Shown: piece after piece, positions 22,701-32,602 of the stretch
Layout: each line of letters opens with the position of its first letter
Numbering within the stretch: position 1 is the first letter of the stretch
Assembly (NCBI GenBank): GCA_022828595.1
Contig: JAKGHH010000005.1
Coordinates: 30,516,193-30,580,192, forward strand
Direction: 5' to 3'
Source: Nelumbo lutea
Taxonomy: Eukaryota; Streptophyta; Magnoliopsida; Proteales; Nelumbonaceae
DNA: 64,000 nucleotides
Translations under genes and position numbers: made by a program
Notes under the pieces: generated by a model
Told to the model about the DNA's origin: nothing
Databases searched by the model: none
The model's input: the letters and a program-made list of their open reading frames with translations, nothing else

Positions 22701-25700
22701 GGAATTATTTAAAACCATAAAACAAATTTTTCAATTTGCACACTTTCTCATTACTGTTTGGAATATCAACACCTGAAGGTAACTCTATTTATACTTCCAT
22801 GTGGAGATCCCCATTAAGAAATATATTCTTTACATCCATTTGATATAGAGGTCATCAATAATGAATAGCAAGTTGGAAGCTTGTTTTTCTTCTTAAAGAT
22901 AAATCTATAGTTGGATGTAAGTGGGTGTATACAGTCAAACACAAGGTTGATGGCTCTGTTGAAAGATATAAGGCACGCTTGGTAGCTAAAGGGTATACTC
23001 AGACTTATGGCATTGATTATCAGGAAATGTTTGCTCAATGAGTTATATTCACGTGATTTTGTCTTTTACAACACACTTCTCTTGGCCTTTATATCAGATA
23101 GATGTGAAAAATGTCATTCTTAATGGAGATCTACGGGAGGAAGTTTGTATGGACCTACCACCAGGAATGAGCCTTCCTAATAGCGAGGGAAAGATTTGTT
23201 GCTTAAAGAAATCCCTGTATGGACTCAAACAATCTCCTAGAGCTCGGGTAGATGGATTCATAAAAACAATCCTGACAGTTGGGTTATCTCAACCTTAGGC
23301 TAACCATACTTTGTTCATATGAAGGCATGATAATCGGGTGACTATACTGATAGTATATGTAAATGATATTGTTTTGACTGGATATGTCATCTTTGGAATC
23401 TCTTAGTTGAAATCTTTTCTTGCCTTTGAATTTGAAATTAAGGACCTTGGTGATCTTAAATACTTTTTAGGAATTGAGGTAACAAGATTAGTGAAGGGTA
23501 TTTTCATTTCTCGAAAAAAATATGTTGTTAACTTGATATAAGATGTTGGAAAATTAGGGTGAAAACCAGTTGGAACACCAATTGACCCTAACCACAAGTT
23601 GAATGCCACAGATGGAGATGTTCTTCTAGATAGAGAGGATTATCAAAGATTGGTAGGCCGTCTTCTCCGTCAATGTTTGACAAGACTAGATATATCCTAT
23701 ACAATCAGTGTGGTTAGCTAGTATATGCATGAGCCCAAAACCTTTCACATGCAAGTTGTCAATAGGATTCTCGCTTACTTGAAGGGATGTCCTAGAAAAG
23801 GAATGTTATATTCCAGTCATGGGCATTTGAAGATTGAGGCATGCATAGATGCAAATTGGGCAGGGTCAATGGACGACAGAAGATCTACTTCTAACTACTG
23901 TGCCTTAGTTGGGGGCAATGTGATATCTCAGAGGAGCAAGAAGTAATCTATTGTTGCTCACTCTAGTGCAAAGGCAGAATATAGGGCAATGACTCATGGG
24001 TGCTATGGTTGAAGATCTTGTTAACAAAAATGGGAATTCCAACAAAAAGTCCTATGAGATATTATTGTGACAATTAGGCAGCTATAAACATTGCTCGTAA
24101 TCCTATTCAGTATGATCATACAAAAACATATTAAAGTGGATAGCATTTCATCTGAGAGAAAATTGATAGTGGAGAAATTTATTTGCCCTTTGTAAGATTT
24201 GATGATCAACTTATTGACTGCTTTACTAAAGGAGCTCACAAGCCAAAGTTCAATAGTAACCTAGGCAAGTTGGGCATGATAGATATCTAAGTTCGGCTTA
24301 AGGGGGAGTGTTGAGAATATGCAATATGATGAAAGGGCTTTTTGGGTTTTTTATTTCCTCTTTGTTTTGGATGCCTAAATAAGGACAAACTTGTACTTGC
24401 AGCAACATTATAAATTTTTGGTCTCTAGTGTGAACAGTAACTCAAGACACATTCATAACATTTCTTCATCTCTTCTTCTCCCTTCTCCCCCTTTCTCTTC
24501 TTCTTCCTTTGTTTTTAGGCTTCACCTTAAACAACTATCAACAATGTGACAAAAGAACAGCTGGTGGTGACAAAACAACAACTATAACCCACCTCCCTCT
24601 ATGACATGAAGGGGTCATCATACCACTGATACCAAATGCAGAAGAGCCCTCTTCCCATCTGTGACACTAGACATAAGTTTGATGGTTGTATGGATTTGGA
24701 TTACATCATGTGGGATCACATGTTTAAATTGTTTAAAGATAGATCTACTATTTGTTTGATGAACTACAAGGTTGAAGCCAAGACTCGCCATGGTACTTCA
24801 ATTGTTACTTATTTTCTCCAGCAAAAGAAGCAAACCCTTGATCCCTTTCAAGAAGTGGTTTCTCGAAGCCCTAGAGAAAATCAGTCCACATGTTCTTATA
24901 TAGGAGGTAATTGCAGTAATTTCAAATTCAGCAGGGTAGGCCTTCACTACAAAGTGATTTTACTTGAGTTCAACTTAAACCTATTTGTCGGGCCTGCACT
25001 GGTGATTCTATGGTTGTTTGATGAATTGCTTACTAGAGGTTTAGTAACATGGAATTGGGTTTTTCATCAATTTTGTAATCTAGTTGGCTAGAGAAGAAAG
25101 GTTATAAGTTTTTAAGGTCGAAGTGGTTGGTTGTTGAATTGTAAAGGATCCTTCACTTTGATGACTTACATCTCGTTATGAGTAGGATTATCAATGATAC
25201 TTGAAAATCTAAGGCCCGATCCGACATCTAATCTGATTATATTATTATATTTATTAATTTTAATATATAAATTCTATATAAATATATTTAAAATTATAAA
25301 AACATGTTTTATATATTATATTATATATGAACTTATATATACAATAAGTTTAGTATGTTATATTTATATTAATTTATTATATATAAAAGTAAAATAAATA
25401 AATATTTTTTTTTATTTTTCTGGTATTTTAGAGAATTTAAAGTGGAGTCGGATTAAATCTGAATCCGATCCGAGTCTGTTAGGATTCGAATTTGAATCCA
25501 AGTCTTTAAACCCAATCGGATTTTGGATCAAATTTAGATGTAGGCTCTTAGTAGTCAGATTGGATGTAGATTTTGTTGCATCCAATCCAAATTCAATCTG
25601 ATTACAATCCTAGTTGTGAGTCCAAACAGGTGGAGGTTCCATGGGAAGAATATGTTCACCTTGATCCAAATGATCCCAAATTGGTGGCAATCAAAGTCCG

Positions 25701-28700
25701 AGAAAAGACCCTTTTGAGAGAAACAGGATTTGGTACTATGACTCAATTTTGGAAAGAGTACAAATACAAATATGTACAATAAAAATACATACAAATTAAT
25801 ACAAAATATAAGATTTTTCGATAGCCAAAAAGATTTATTTCTTGGAATTGGTATTAATTACTACCACGAGGTTTCTTTCTATGCTGCTGCAATTGGACTC
25901 TATGTTGAACTAAAAGGGTTGTACAACAACTTTGTGGGTAGGATCATGACTCTTGCAAGATGGTTGGATTCCTGAATATAATTATTGGCCAAGCAATACC
26001 ACCGTACCTTATTCCAACAATCCGAAAGGGCTCTGCAGAGATTTTAATTGTGGGGGTATATCATGCCATGGCTTTCACTGAGCAATGTGTATATGGACAT
26101 TACTATGGACCAAGGTTGGTGATAATTGAACTTATGATAAGGGTGGAGATGCAGCTGTTTGTAGAATTCAGGGACACGACTCTTCTGGATATTTACAGGG
26201 GAAAGGGTGCCATTATTAACAAAGACCAGAATGAAGTTTGATCTATCATCGTTGCACACGTCTCTCTAAATATTATGATTGCATGTCCCAACAGCAAATG
26301 TGCTTGGGAGAGGTGGGAAGCCAAATACCATAAGATTCATAACGTCAACCTTGAGGACAAAGCTGCAGCAATTGGGAATTGGAATGTTATGAGCCATTGA
26401 TAGCAAAGGACTTTCACTCTGTTCCAAGTAGTCCTTTCCATGACAGCTTTCATTCTATTCTGGATAGCCCTTTTCATGATTGTTTTCACTCTACTTTAGA
26501 TAGCCCTCTCCTTGATTCGAAATTAAGACATTGTCGTAGGTTCTAATACTGATAGAACTGTGTCCAGCTAAACACTTTAACCATTTTGGACTGTAACAAT
26601 TTGTAATGATTTTGAAAAGTGATACCAATTTAATGATTCCAGACAACGCAACTAGAATGCTTCCACATCAGCCTCAACAAATTAGAATATCATATCTGCA
26701 TTTTGCACGATTTTCTTTGAATAGAATCAATAAAAAATCTCAAATGAACTCGGATTGAAGTGAGACCACCACTAAAACATTTATAAAACCCAGATGATTC
26801 AAAACCCTAAATTCACATCTAAGGCCTCCATAGAGTTTGCTGAAGTCATTGCATGGACATGATGACATCATCCCTAGTCAAGATCCTCCAAAACGTCAGA
26901 AAAATGTCCCCCCCACTCTAATATCAAGTAGTGAAAAAGGATTTAAGTAAAACTGAATAAAATGAAGAGACGAAAGGAAGAAAAGAGGAAGTGAGAAGTA
27001 GGGAAAAAAAAGAGAAGAAATGAGTGTTAAGGGCAGCAAAAGTGACGAACACCCAATGAATTAGCTTATATAATAAAAGATAAAATTACAAAAGTACATT
27101 TAATTAGTGGAGAAATTAGAAACTCACATAAAGAGACAAAAATACCCCTGATTCAAATAAGCTTATTCTTCAACACTCGCAACAGATAACAACAATGTTA
27201 ATCCAGGATGTCTTGACCTGCAAGAGATATTGATAGATGCTAATAAACTAATAGATGTTTCAATCTGCCCTTGCAAAGATGTTAGGATACAACTAGGATT
27301 GGATTATTTTCATAGTCTAAACTTGCACAAGAGTCATGGGCCTAAGCCCCTGTTTATACTTCTACCAAAAAAGAGTCCCTGTTTATACTAATTGGCTAGA
27401 ACGTTGGAATTGAATATGAAAAAATATTCACCCGTTTAAGATGATCCTTTCTGTTGTTATACATGGAGCTTATTCAATGGTGTATCCTGATCATCTAATT
27501 TGACATGTGGCAAATTATTGTGAAATACATGTATATGCTTATAACCTATTTAATGTCCTTGTTCTATCAGGGAACAAAAAAAGTTGAAGGTCTTGCCTTA
27601 AACTTCCCAAAATGGGAAGAGACACATGTAGGTGCTAAAGCATTTGCAAAGATGCACAACCTAAGGCTGTTGAAGGTCAATTATGTAAACATTGAAGGAG
27701 GATTTGAATATCTTCCCAAGGAGTTGAGATGGCTATATTGGTTTGGATTCCCTTTGAGATCTATACCAATGGAGTTCAATCTACAAAACCTTGTTGTCCT
27801 TGATATGCAATATAGCAGAATAAAAGAAGTTTGGACAGAAACCAAGGTATGGCATAAATTTTATGTTTATTTTTCAGTGGGTTGTATATTTCAGAAGAAA
27901 TGACATCTTCTTTCTCCTTTTACTTTTTGACAGTTGCTTGAAAAGTTGAAAGTTCTTAACCTCAGTCATTCACATGACTTGATCAGAACTCCTAACTTCT
28001 CAGGAATTCCCAACCTTGAGAGATTGATTCTTGAAGATTGTTTGAATTTAGTTGAGGTCCATGATTCCATTGGAACTCTTGACAGATTGGCTTACTTGAA
28101 TCTGAAAGACTGCAGTAAACTTAGAAGTCTTCCAAGTAGCATTTGTAAGTTGAGATCTCTTGAGAACCTTATTCTGTCAGGCTGCTCAAGATCTGTACAG
28201 TCACCACCAAAATCATGGCATTCATTCTTCTTCTGGCCTTGGGGTTCACTTAGTAAACATTCTAATTCCACCAAACTACTACCAGCTTCTTTATCTGGTT
28301 TGTGCTCCTTAAAAACACTGAATCTCCGTGACTGCAATCTATCAGAAGGATCAATTCCAAATGACATTGGGAGCTTATCCTCACTGCTATTGTTGGATCT
28401 GAGCAAAAATAACTTTTCTAGCCTACCAGCCAGCATCAATTGCCTTTCTAAACTCAAGGTCCTTTTCTTACAAAATTGCAAGAGGCTTCAATCATTACCT
28501 GAGCTGCCATCAAGTTTAAGGGTCTTCAATGCTGATGATTGCACATCACTGGAAAGATTATCGAATATGGGGAACCTATCCTCACTGGAAGGGTTAAGTC
28601 TAAGTAGAACTAATATCCACACCCTACCAGTTGACATCAGTCACCTTTCTCAACTTCAGGAGCTTTGGTTAAGAAATTGCACAAGGATTCAATCTCTACT

Positions 28701-28830
28701 ATTCCTTCCATCAGCTTTGAAGAGCTTGTATGTGGATGGTTGCACATCTTTGGAGACATTGTCAAATCTATCACATTTGCAGAACATCTCCGTCTTGACT
28801 CTTGCTAATTGCAAAAAGCTACTTGAGATC

Positions 28831-28887
<57 letters not shown>

Positions 28888-29451
28888 GCTAACCATTTAT
28901 AATTTCCATGAACGCAGTGGCTGTCTTCACACAGTGGTATATTCGATATCTTTCTCCCTGGAAGTGATGTTCCTGAGTGGTTCAGCAATCAAAATATCGG
29001 GTCTTCAATTTATCTTGAGGTGCCTGCACTTTCGGATTGTAGGCTTCAAGAGTTTCTTGTATTGGCTGTTTATACAGGTGACAGAGCTACCAATGAGAAT
29101 GTTTTTGGTCCTCGCATTAAAATCATTAATGAAACCAGTGGTCTTAAATGGAGTTATGAGTCAACAATTTATTTCGTTTCAACTACCTCCCAAGATCAAG
29201 TGTGGATGTGCAGGATTCCAAGAACTGTGTTTGAGAATGTGTTTGAAGTTGGTGATCGATTGATTGTCAAAGTAAAAATAGGGATTCCACTTTGGGTGAA
29301 GAAGTGTGGAGTTCATCTAGTGTATAACACAGATCATGAAGAGGATTCCCAGTTAAAAGACCAAAGAATGGTGCAGTACACCTGGAAAAAGAGACATAAT
29401 GACTACGATGCTAGATCTAACTGTGACAGCAAAAGGTTGAGACTGACCTGA
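13249..29451 (+). CDS. TIR-NB-LRR immune receptor (TMV resistance protein N-like), five exons
   Basis: Exons 13249-13784, 19720-20827, 27571-27846, 27934-28833 and 28918-29451 join, with GT-AG borders and matching phases, into one frame of 1117 codons plus TGA. The TIR domain (about residues 20-178) has [12 protein letters not shown] and the SRWCLDEL motif, whose Glu96 is the expected NADase residue. NB-ARC has P-loop GMGGIGKTT (235-243), kinase-2 LVVLDNVD (316-323), [10 protein letters not shown] (341-350), GLPLA (404-408), FLDIACFF (459-466) and MHD (508-510). About ten LRRs follow (from about 575), then a C-JID/post-LRR module with [14 protein letters not shown] and a basic KRLRLT tail. 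Such proteins sense pathogen effectors in the cytoplasm or nucleus and make NAD-derived signals through TIR. No lesion was found. The ligand is unknown, and expression across 5.9- and 6.7-kb introns is inferred. Confidence 0.9.
13785..14589 (+). other. TNL intron 1, first part
   Basis: AT-rich intronic DNA starting with the GTAACC donor. Paired words AATAAGTAATTATTTGC and AAACACTTATTTTTCAAATAAGC (13905-14120) suggest an old MITE, but its ends are not clear. Confidence 0.45.
14590..14980. repeat. Dispersed repeat, copy 2 (relative of 4940-5372)
   Basis: This is the intronic relative of the 4940-5372 repeat, sharing the same order of short conserved words and the CCAATCCAACCAA end. Both copies are in the same orientation. 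It has no coding content. Confidence 0.5.
15255..15729. mobile_element. hAT-type MITE in TNL intron 1
   Basis: A 475-bp element starting AGGAATGCAAATAG and reading AGGGGTGCAAATCGG on the complement of its right end. It is flanked by an exact repeat AAGAAATAGT (15245-15254 and 15730-15739). That is 10 bases, of which 8 would be the usual hAT duplication and the rest chance. The interior is full of GGATC/GATCCGA words and AT-rich DNA with no gene. Confidence 0.75.
15740..16980. other. AT-rich intron 1 DNA
   Basis: No delimited element was identified. A short (CT)n tract lies at about 15892-15906. The 16260-16760 part is very AT-rich. Confidence 0.4.
16990..17206. repeat. Possible hAT-like MITE remnant
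   Basis: The right end AAATGATCACCCC, preceded by GGCTAGGCTAAG, is the complement of the left end of the repeat at 21279 (GGGATGATCATTCTTGGCC). The left end was not located and no target duplication was seen. Confidence 0.35.
17207..18796. other. Intron 1 DNA without recognised genes
   Basis: A repetitive ACCGG/GAACGG-rich patch lies at 17260-17510, and AT-rich DNA at 17930-18400. Open frames 17440-17631 (minus) and 17600-17833 (plus) match nothing I recognise. Confidence 0.4.
18800..19047. mobile_element. Tourist-like (PIF/Harbinger) MITE with TTA duplication
   Basis: A 248-bp element with ends GGCTGCGTTTAGTTGCAGTGC and, on the complement, GGCTGCGTTTGGTTGTAATGC. It is flanked on both sides by TTA (18797-18799 and 19048-19050), the three-base duplication typical of PIF/Harbinger elements. 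It has no coding capacity. A truncated relative follows immediately and a third lies at 21028. Confidence 0.85.
19068..19284. mobile_element. Second, 5'-truncated Tourist-like MITE
   Basis: Related to 18800-19047 over its right two thirds, ending GCAATGCAACCAAACACAGCG before TTA. Its left terminus is missing, so it is probably an older or recombined copy. Confidence 0.7.
19430..19580. repeat. Short tandem repeats before TNL exon 2
   Basis: A 46-bp unit containing TTTTGAAAGCAAAAGAGATT is repeated once (19440-19525). Three copies of GCCTTGGTTG then follow at 19546-19575. They lie within 300 bp of the exon 2 acceptor. Confidence 0.7.
19720..20827 (+). CDS. TNL exon 2: NB-ARC nucleotide-binding switch
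   Basis: The acceptor is ATTGGCAG (ends 19719) and the donor is ACG followed by GTATGA (20828). The exon encodes all NB-ARC motifs, from the P-loop to MHD, ending in the ARC2/LRR linker LTKHT. The ATP/ADP-binding switch is intact, with no missing key residue. Codons upstream of 19720 belong to the intron. Confidence 0.9.
21028..21095. mobile_element. Partial Tourist-like MITE
   Basis: After TAA it starts GGCTTTCCTTGGTTGCAGTGC and follows the left part of the 18800-19047 element for about 65 bp, then stops matching. Confidence 0.6.
21181..21276. repeat. ATGTATGT/ACATACAT microsatellite
   Basis: Irregular tandem ATGT/ACAT words that can fold on themselves (GTACATACATATGTATGTAC twice). The open frame 21224-21436 arises from it. 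Confidence 0.8.
21279..22090. repeat. GC-skewed repeat, possibly a hAT-like element
   Basis: The left end GGGATGATCATTCTTGGCCTAGCCC matches the complement of the end at 17206. The interior has AT-rich DNA and a 33-bp duplication of TTTTTGTATGTATTATACGTT (about 21926 and 21957). The right end near 22070 (AACCCGGCTTGGCC) was not resolved. Confidence 0.4.
22480..22855 (-). pseudogene. Ty1/copia reverse transcriptase fragment, minus strand
   Basis: The minus-strand translation reads [14 protein letters not shown], then [19 protein letters not shown] and YGFK, which is the copia reverse transcriptase core. The remainder is full of stops. It lies head to head with a different copia fragment on the plus strand (22905-24300), so two insertions met inside TNL intron 2. 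Confidence 0.8.
22905..24300 (+). pseudogene. Ty1/copia reverse transcriptase-RNase H fragment
   Basis: Translation across three frames gives [20 protein letters not shown] and [15 protein letters not shown]. It continues with [47 protein letters not shown] and [15 protein letters not shown], in the normal RT to RNase H order. Many stops break it (for example TGA at 23039 and TAG at 23296). The YVDD active site reads YVND. It lies in the sense direction of TNL intron 2. Gag, protease and integrase are missing, and a 3' LTR follows. Confidence 0.9.
24309..24543 (+). repeat. Copia 3' LTR with polypurine tract
   Basis: A polypurine tract AAGGGGGAG (24300-24308) precedes TGTTGAGAATATGC, the start of a short copia-type LTR. 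The LTR ends about ATCAACA near 24543 after a CT-rich stretch. The matching 5' LTR is absent. Confidence 0.75.
24544..25174. other. Intron 2 DNA with an unassigned open frame
   Basis: The 151-codon open frame at 24636-25091 does not match a family I recognise. It could be a decayed retroelement gag, but I see no motif to support that. No other feature. Confidence 0.35.
25183..25612. mobile_element. hAT-type MITE in TNL intron 2
   Basis: A 430-bp element with TAGGATTATCAAT on the left and TAGGATTGTAATC on the complement of the right end. The flanks are GTTATGAG (25175-25182) and GTTGTGAG (25613-25620), 7 of 8 bases alike. The interior is AT-rich with GATCCGA-type words like the intron 1 element at 15255. 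Confidence 0.7.
25743..25830. mobile_element. Relative of the small MITE at 63223
   Basis: CTCAATTTTGGAAAGAGTAC and the following AAATACAAA-rich stretch match the left half of the MITE that interrupts the second copia element. The right half is absent or diverged. Confidence 0.5.
25831..27570. other. TNL intron 2, distal part
   Basis: No family was recognised. Frames at 25960-26241 and 25573-25782 lack motifs. An imperfect duplication around GATAGCCCTTTTCATGA occurs at 26450-26520. The stretch ends with the acceptor TTCTATCAG at 27570. Confidence 0.4.
27571..27846 (+). CDS. TNL exon 3: start of the LRR region
   Basis: It encodes 92 residues beginning [12 protein letters not shown], the usual first sequence after the NB-ARC/LRR intron of N-type genes. 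[18 protein letters not shown] and [15 protein letters not shown] follow. The acceptor is CTATCAG, the donor is AAG followed by GTATGG, and both borders are in phase 0. Confidence 0.9.
27934..28833 (+). CDS. TNL exon 4: leucine-rich repeats
   Basis: It encodes 300 residues of regular plant LRRs, for example [20 protein letters not shown] and later [19 protein letters not shown]. The acceptor is TTTTTGACAG (27933). The exon ends LLEIQ before a GTCTCT donor (28834). Both neighbouring introns are short (87 and 84 bp). Confidence 0.9.
28834..28917 (+). repeat. 84-bp intron 4 made largely of a (TC)24 microsatellite
   Basis: Directly after the donor G, the sequence is 24 TC units (28835-28882), then TTATTGCTAACC and the acceptor GAACGCAG. 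The TC tract takes 48 of 84 bp and probably doubles as pyrimidine tract. If the intron were retained, translation would add a Ser-Leu run and stop, removing the post-LRR domain. Confidence 0.8.
28918..29451 (+). CDS. TNL exon 5: post-LRR (C-JID) domain
   Basis: It encodes 177 residues plus TGA. It starts [20 protein letters not shown] and contains [10 protein letters not shown] and the terminal [10 protein letters not shown] region typical of the beta-sandwich C-JID of TNLs, which contacts effectors in known receptors. The basic tail (KKRH, KRLRLT) could be a nuclear localisation signal. An AATAAA at 29726-29731 is a candidate poly(A) signal. Confidence 0.9.
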   Translation, partial: WLSSHSGIFDIFLPGSDVPEWFSNQNIGSSIYLEVPALSDCRLQEFLVLAVYTGDRATNENVFGPRIKIINETSGLKWSYESTIYFVSTTSQDQVWMCRIPRTVFENVFEVGDRLIVKVKIGIPLWVKKCGVHLVYNTDHEEDSQLKDQRMVQYTWKKRHNDYDARSNCDSKRLRLT

Positions 29452-29867
29452 TTCAAGTGCATCCAGATTAAAAACAGGTAGGAGGATGTTATAATTTGCT
29501 TTTCCTTACTGAACTGTCTTTTCCCTTTAGATAAATATAAGTATATATTGATGAGAGAGTGTATATATATGTTAAGAAGCCCTACCAACTTCAACATTGA
29601 TAAAAATCGACTCCCATCCCCTCTATACCCTCTAGGGAAGGAACATTTAAGTGTCATTCGTAAGACATTTTCAGGGGATAAAGCTAGAATGATATTACTT
29701 GTGCATGAGCTCATCAGAAAGCTAGAATAAACTACATATAATTATTGTAAGGAAGCGTGATTGGTTTTCTGCATAATTATTATTCGATGTTTTCAGGTCG
29801 AATAGAGAGCTGACTTATCAAAAAAAAATCAAAAGAGAAGCTGTAGTTTCTTCCTATATATAGTCTT
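29452..29867 (+). other. TNL 3' untranslated/downstream region
   Basis: No coding sequence. It contains the possible AATAAA at 29726-29731 and leads into the hAT-like element at 29868. Confidence 0.45.
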
Positions 29868-30628
29868 AAGGCTGCAACTTGGGCGAGGTTAATTGACCCA
29901 AAGTTGGGTTGGGCCAGGTTGATGCTCAGGATAGATTTAGGGTTGAAATTCATGAACGTACCCAACTTTATTTTGGGTTAGGTTAGGGTTGACCCATCGG
30001 GCAGCCTGGCCCAACTTGAACTCGACTCTATAGTATATATATATATATATATATATTGATTTGTTTATATGCATGACAGCTAGCTGTAAAGCTCCACCAC
30101 ATACTATCATGTCTTTCTTTAAGATAATTACTTCACTTAATCCTAGGAAATTTTAAAACCCTAATAACATATTTTATGTTTTCTTGAATATTTTATTCTT
30201 CATCTTCTCTATTGTTTGCCACCCATAGCTTGATGCTTATAAAATATCTATCATAAGTCATAACTCATAATAAACTATAGTCATTTCAAACACCTATTTT
30301 TCTGAATATTGAACTAAAAGAACCAAAAAAAAACATCAACAAACAAATACTAATAGAACATAGGACTAATATATGTAGCGAAAGTTGAGTTAAGATATTA
30401 GATTGAGAAGTTCTACGAGATTTTAAGGGATGGGAAGAAGGTTAGGTTGGGCCCAACATGAACTCAACCCAACCCAAAGACTTTGGGTTGGGTTGGGTTA
30501 GAGTTGAAGGAATTTAGTTAGGGTTGGATAGATTGGGTTGAATGTCAGGTAGGGTTAGGGGTTTAGAACTTAGGATTGGGCTAAGGTTGGTCTCAACCTG
30601 ACCTAACTCGACCCAGCTTGCAGCCTTA
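29868..30628. mobile_element. Non-autonomous hAT-like element downstream of the TNL
   Basis: A 761-bp element with ends AAGGCTGCAACTTGGGC and, on the complement, TAAGGCTGCAAGCTGGGTC. The flanks ATAGTCTT (29860-29867) and ATAGTTTA (30629-30636) agree in 6 of 8 positions. Subterminal repeats of GGGTTGGGTT lie near both ends, and a (TA)n tract at about 30033-30055 lies inside. No transposase was seen. Confidence 0.65.
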
Positions 30629-30747
30629 ATAGTTTAAGAACTGCCAACCATGAATGTAGATTTCTCACCATCTTTTGTACCATTGAGTCTATTGAGCTTT
30701 TGGAAGATCCTACCATTACTCTCTTATCATAATACCCAAAACACAGC

Positions 30748-31611
30748 TGTTGGGTTCTTATTTTTTAGGGGGAAGAATCAAAGGACAAGAATATTTTGTT
30801 CCCTCACTTTGTTGTTTTTTGTCTTTATTTGATATTGTCTTTTGCACTCTTGTAGCCTCTTAAACATGTGAATACCTCTTGTCCCACATTGCTTAGTAAA
30901 AGATGTGGACTTGAGTATATTTCTAAATTTGCTATCATGGGAGGAAGATACATTATACACTATTCACATGCTTGTGGGGGATTGGGGATTGGGGTTGGGG
31001 TGCTTTTCACCCACGTGCACAATGAGTTGGATTAAGGTAGGGTGTGGGTGTGTATATACACCACACCATGTCTATTTTGGTCTTGATCATTTATTTCAAA
31101 CTTGTTTGACTTAAGCATTTTGACTGTTTACACTTTTGTCTTCCTGTTTGTATCTCTTCGAGCAAGTGGCCTACAACACCGTTTTGGAGAGACATATCTC
31201 TCTGTAAGTACACATCTATGTCCATTTGAGTGACTGAAAGCACTCTATAAATAAAGTGTCGATCAGCCCAGTGGTATAAAACACAACACAAACCACCTTC
31301 TTCTTTGTCCACGATCTATCAAATATCTAAGCATCTTCCATTGATGATTTGTAGAGGACTGGTACAGCCACCAAAAGCCCATAGATTGTTTCATTTTGGA
31401 ATCCGAATTGCAATTACTTGGTTGCACTATAGGGGGCAATTATGGTTTTAAGGAGAATGATCAAAGTGGCACAATTCAGCCTATTTAAGTCTACAATTTC
31501 TCAGTTTGTTGTCAATCTTCCAGTACTAGTTATGCAACACTACTACACTTCGGGTTTGGCAAACAAAGAACAATAAGTTCCATTCTCCCTTCTCATTATT
31601 ATTTTTATAAC
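30748..31611 (+). repeat. 5' LTR of copia element 1
   Basis: It aligns with 39008-39926 throughout. Key words are GTAGCCTCTTAAACATGTGA, GAAGATACA-TATACACTATTC and a TATA box TATAAATA at 31246-31253. The internal region begins ATCTTAAAACTGC, which is not a standard initiator-tRNA primer site. Confidence 0.85.
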
Positions 31612-31629
31612 AATCTTAAAACTGCATTT

Positions 31630-32602
31630 ATGGAACTTATTTCCTCTTCCCTTATCATGGGAAATCTAAGGCTACTAATAGTTCTTGATTTTTCTAAGAC
31701 TAAACCAATTAATAAAACCAACTACAAGCATTAAGACAATGCCTTCTTTTTGCCTTAGAATAGTTGGGGTAGCTTTTGCTTTGGTTGAACCAAACCTAAT
31801 AAACATGGAGGAACTAGCCTATTCTGTTGTAGAACATTGGTTCACGACAGATCACCTATGCAACAACCATATCCTGAATTGACTATCCAATGAACTTTAC
31901 AATGTCTATTGTTTATACGAATTTAACTATGAAATTTGGGATGCCTTAGATAGAAAAATATGCTCTAGAAGATGCTGAAAATAAGAAATATGTTATTATC
32001 AATTTCTCGCATTTTACCATGAAAGAAGACATTAACGTGTCTGCTCAAATAGATGAGTTTCAAGTGCTTGTGGAGGAACTAGCAAAGGAATGAATGATAC
32101 TACCCAATGAATTTGTTGTCAGCTCTCTCATAGAGTAGTTGCCACATACATTGAATGATTTCAAAATAAGTATAAAGCATAAAAGAAAAATCACTACTTT
32201 GGATCAAGTGGTAGTTCGGATCAAAATAGAAGAAAAGAATAGAAAGAAGGATCATGTAGAAAAAAATAGATTTCCAAAACCAATTGTTGGAGGAAATAAC
32301 AGCAATATTCAAAAAGAATTTGAATGTGAATGTGAAAAATGACAAGAAGTTTAAGAAGCAACAAAAGAAATGACAATATTATGCATGTGATAAACCCGAG
32401 CATAACAAGAATGAATGTCATTACTAAAATGACTTTAGGAAACCAAAAGTCAACTAAGGCAAATGTTATTGTAGCCATGGCAATTGAGGCAAACTTGGTT
32501 GAAAAACTGAAGGAATGGGTGTTGGACATTGGTGCTACTAAGCATGTATGTAGGGACCACAACTCCTTTTATGAGTACACAATTTTGATAGAAGGAGAAT
32601 AA
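31630..32602 (+). pseudogene. Copia 1 gag remnant
   Basis: Starting at ATG 31630, translation in several frames parallels the gag of the second copia element (60001-60968). The zinc knuckle reads YACDKPEHNKNEC (about 32380-32418), so the first Cys of the CCHC motif has become Tyr. Downstream, EWVLDIGATKHVC is the protease-like motif (D-[IT]-G). Stops and frameshifts are frequent. The capsid would package element RNA. Confidence 0.75.

Noticed and set aside
24636..25091. 151-codon frame considered as a gene in TNL intron 2
   Set aside because: No family recognised and it is next to a copia LTR; possibly decayed gag, not supportable as a gene.
25960..26241. 93-codon frame in intron 2
   Set aside because: No motif and no context; it may be a retroelement scrap.
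28689..29263. Serine-leucine-rich and arginine-glutamate-rich frames
   Set aside because: Produced by the TC repeat in intron 4 and its surroundings; the joined exon 4-exon 5 frame explains the coding signal.
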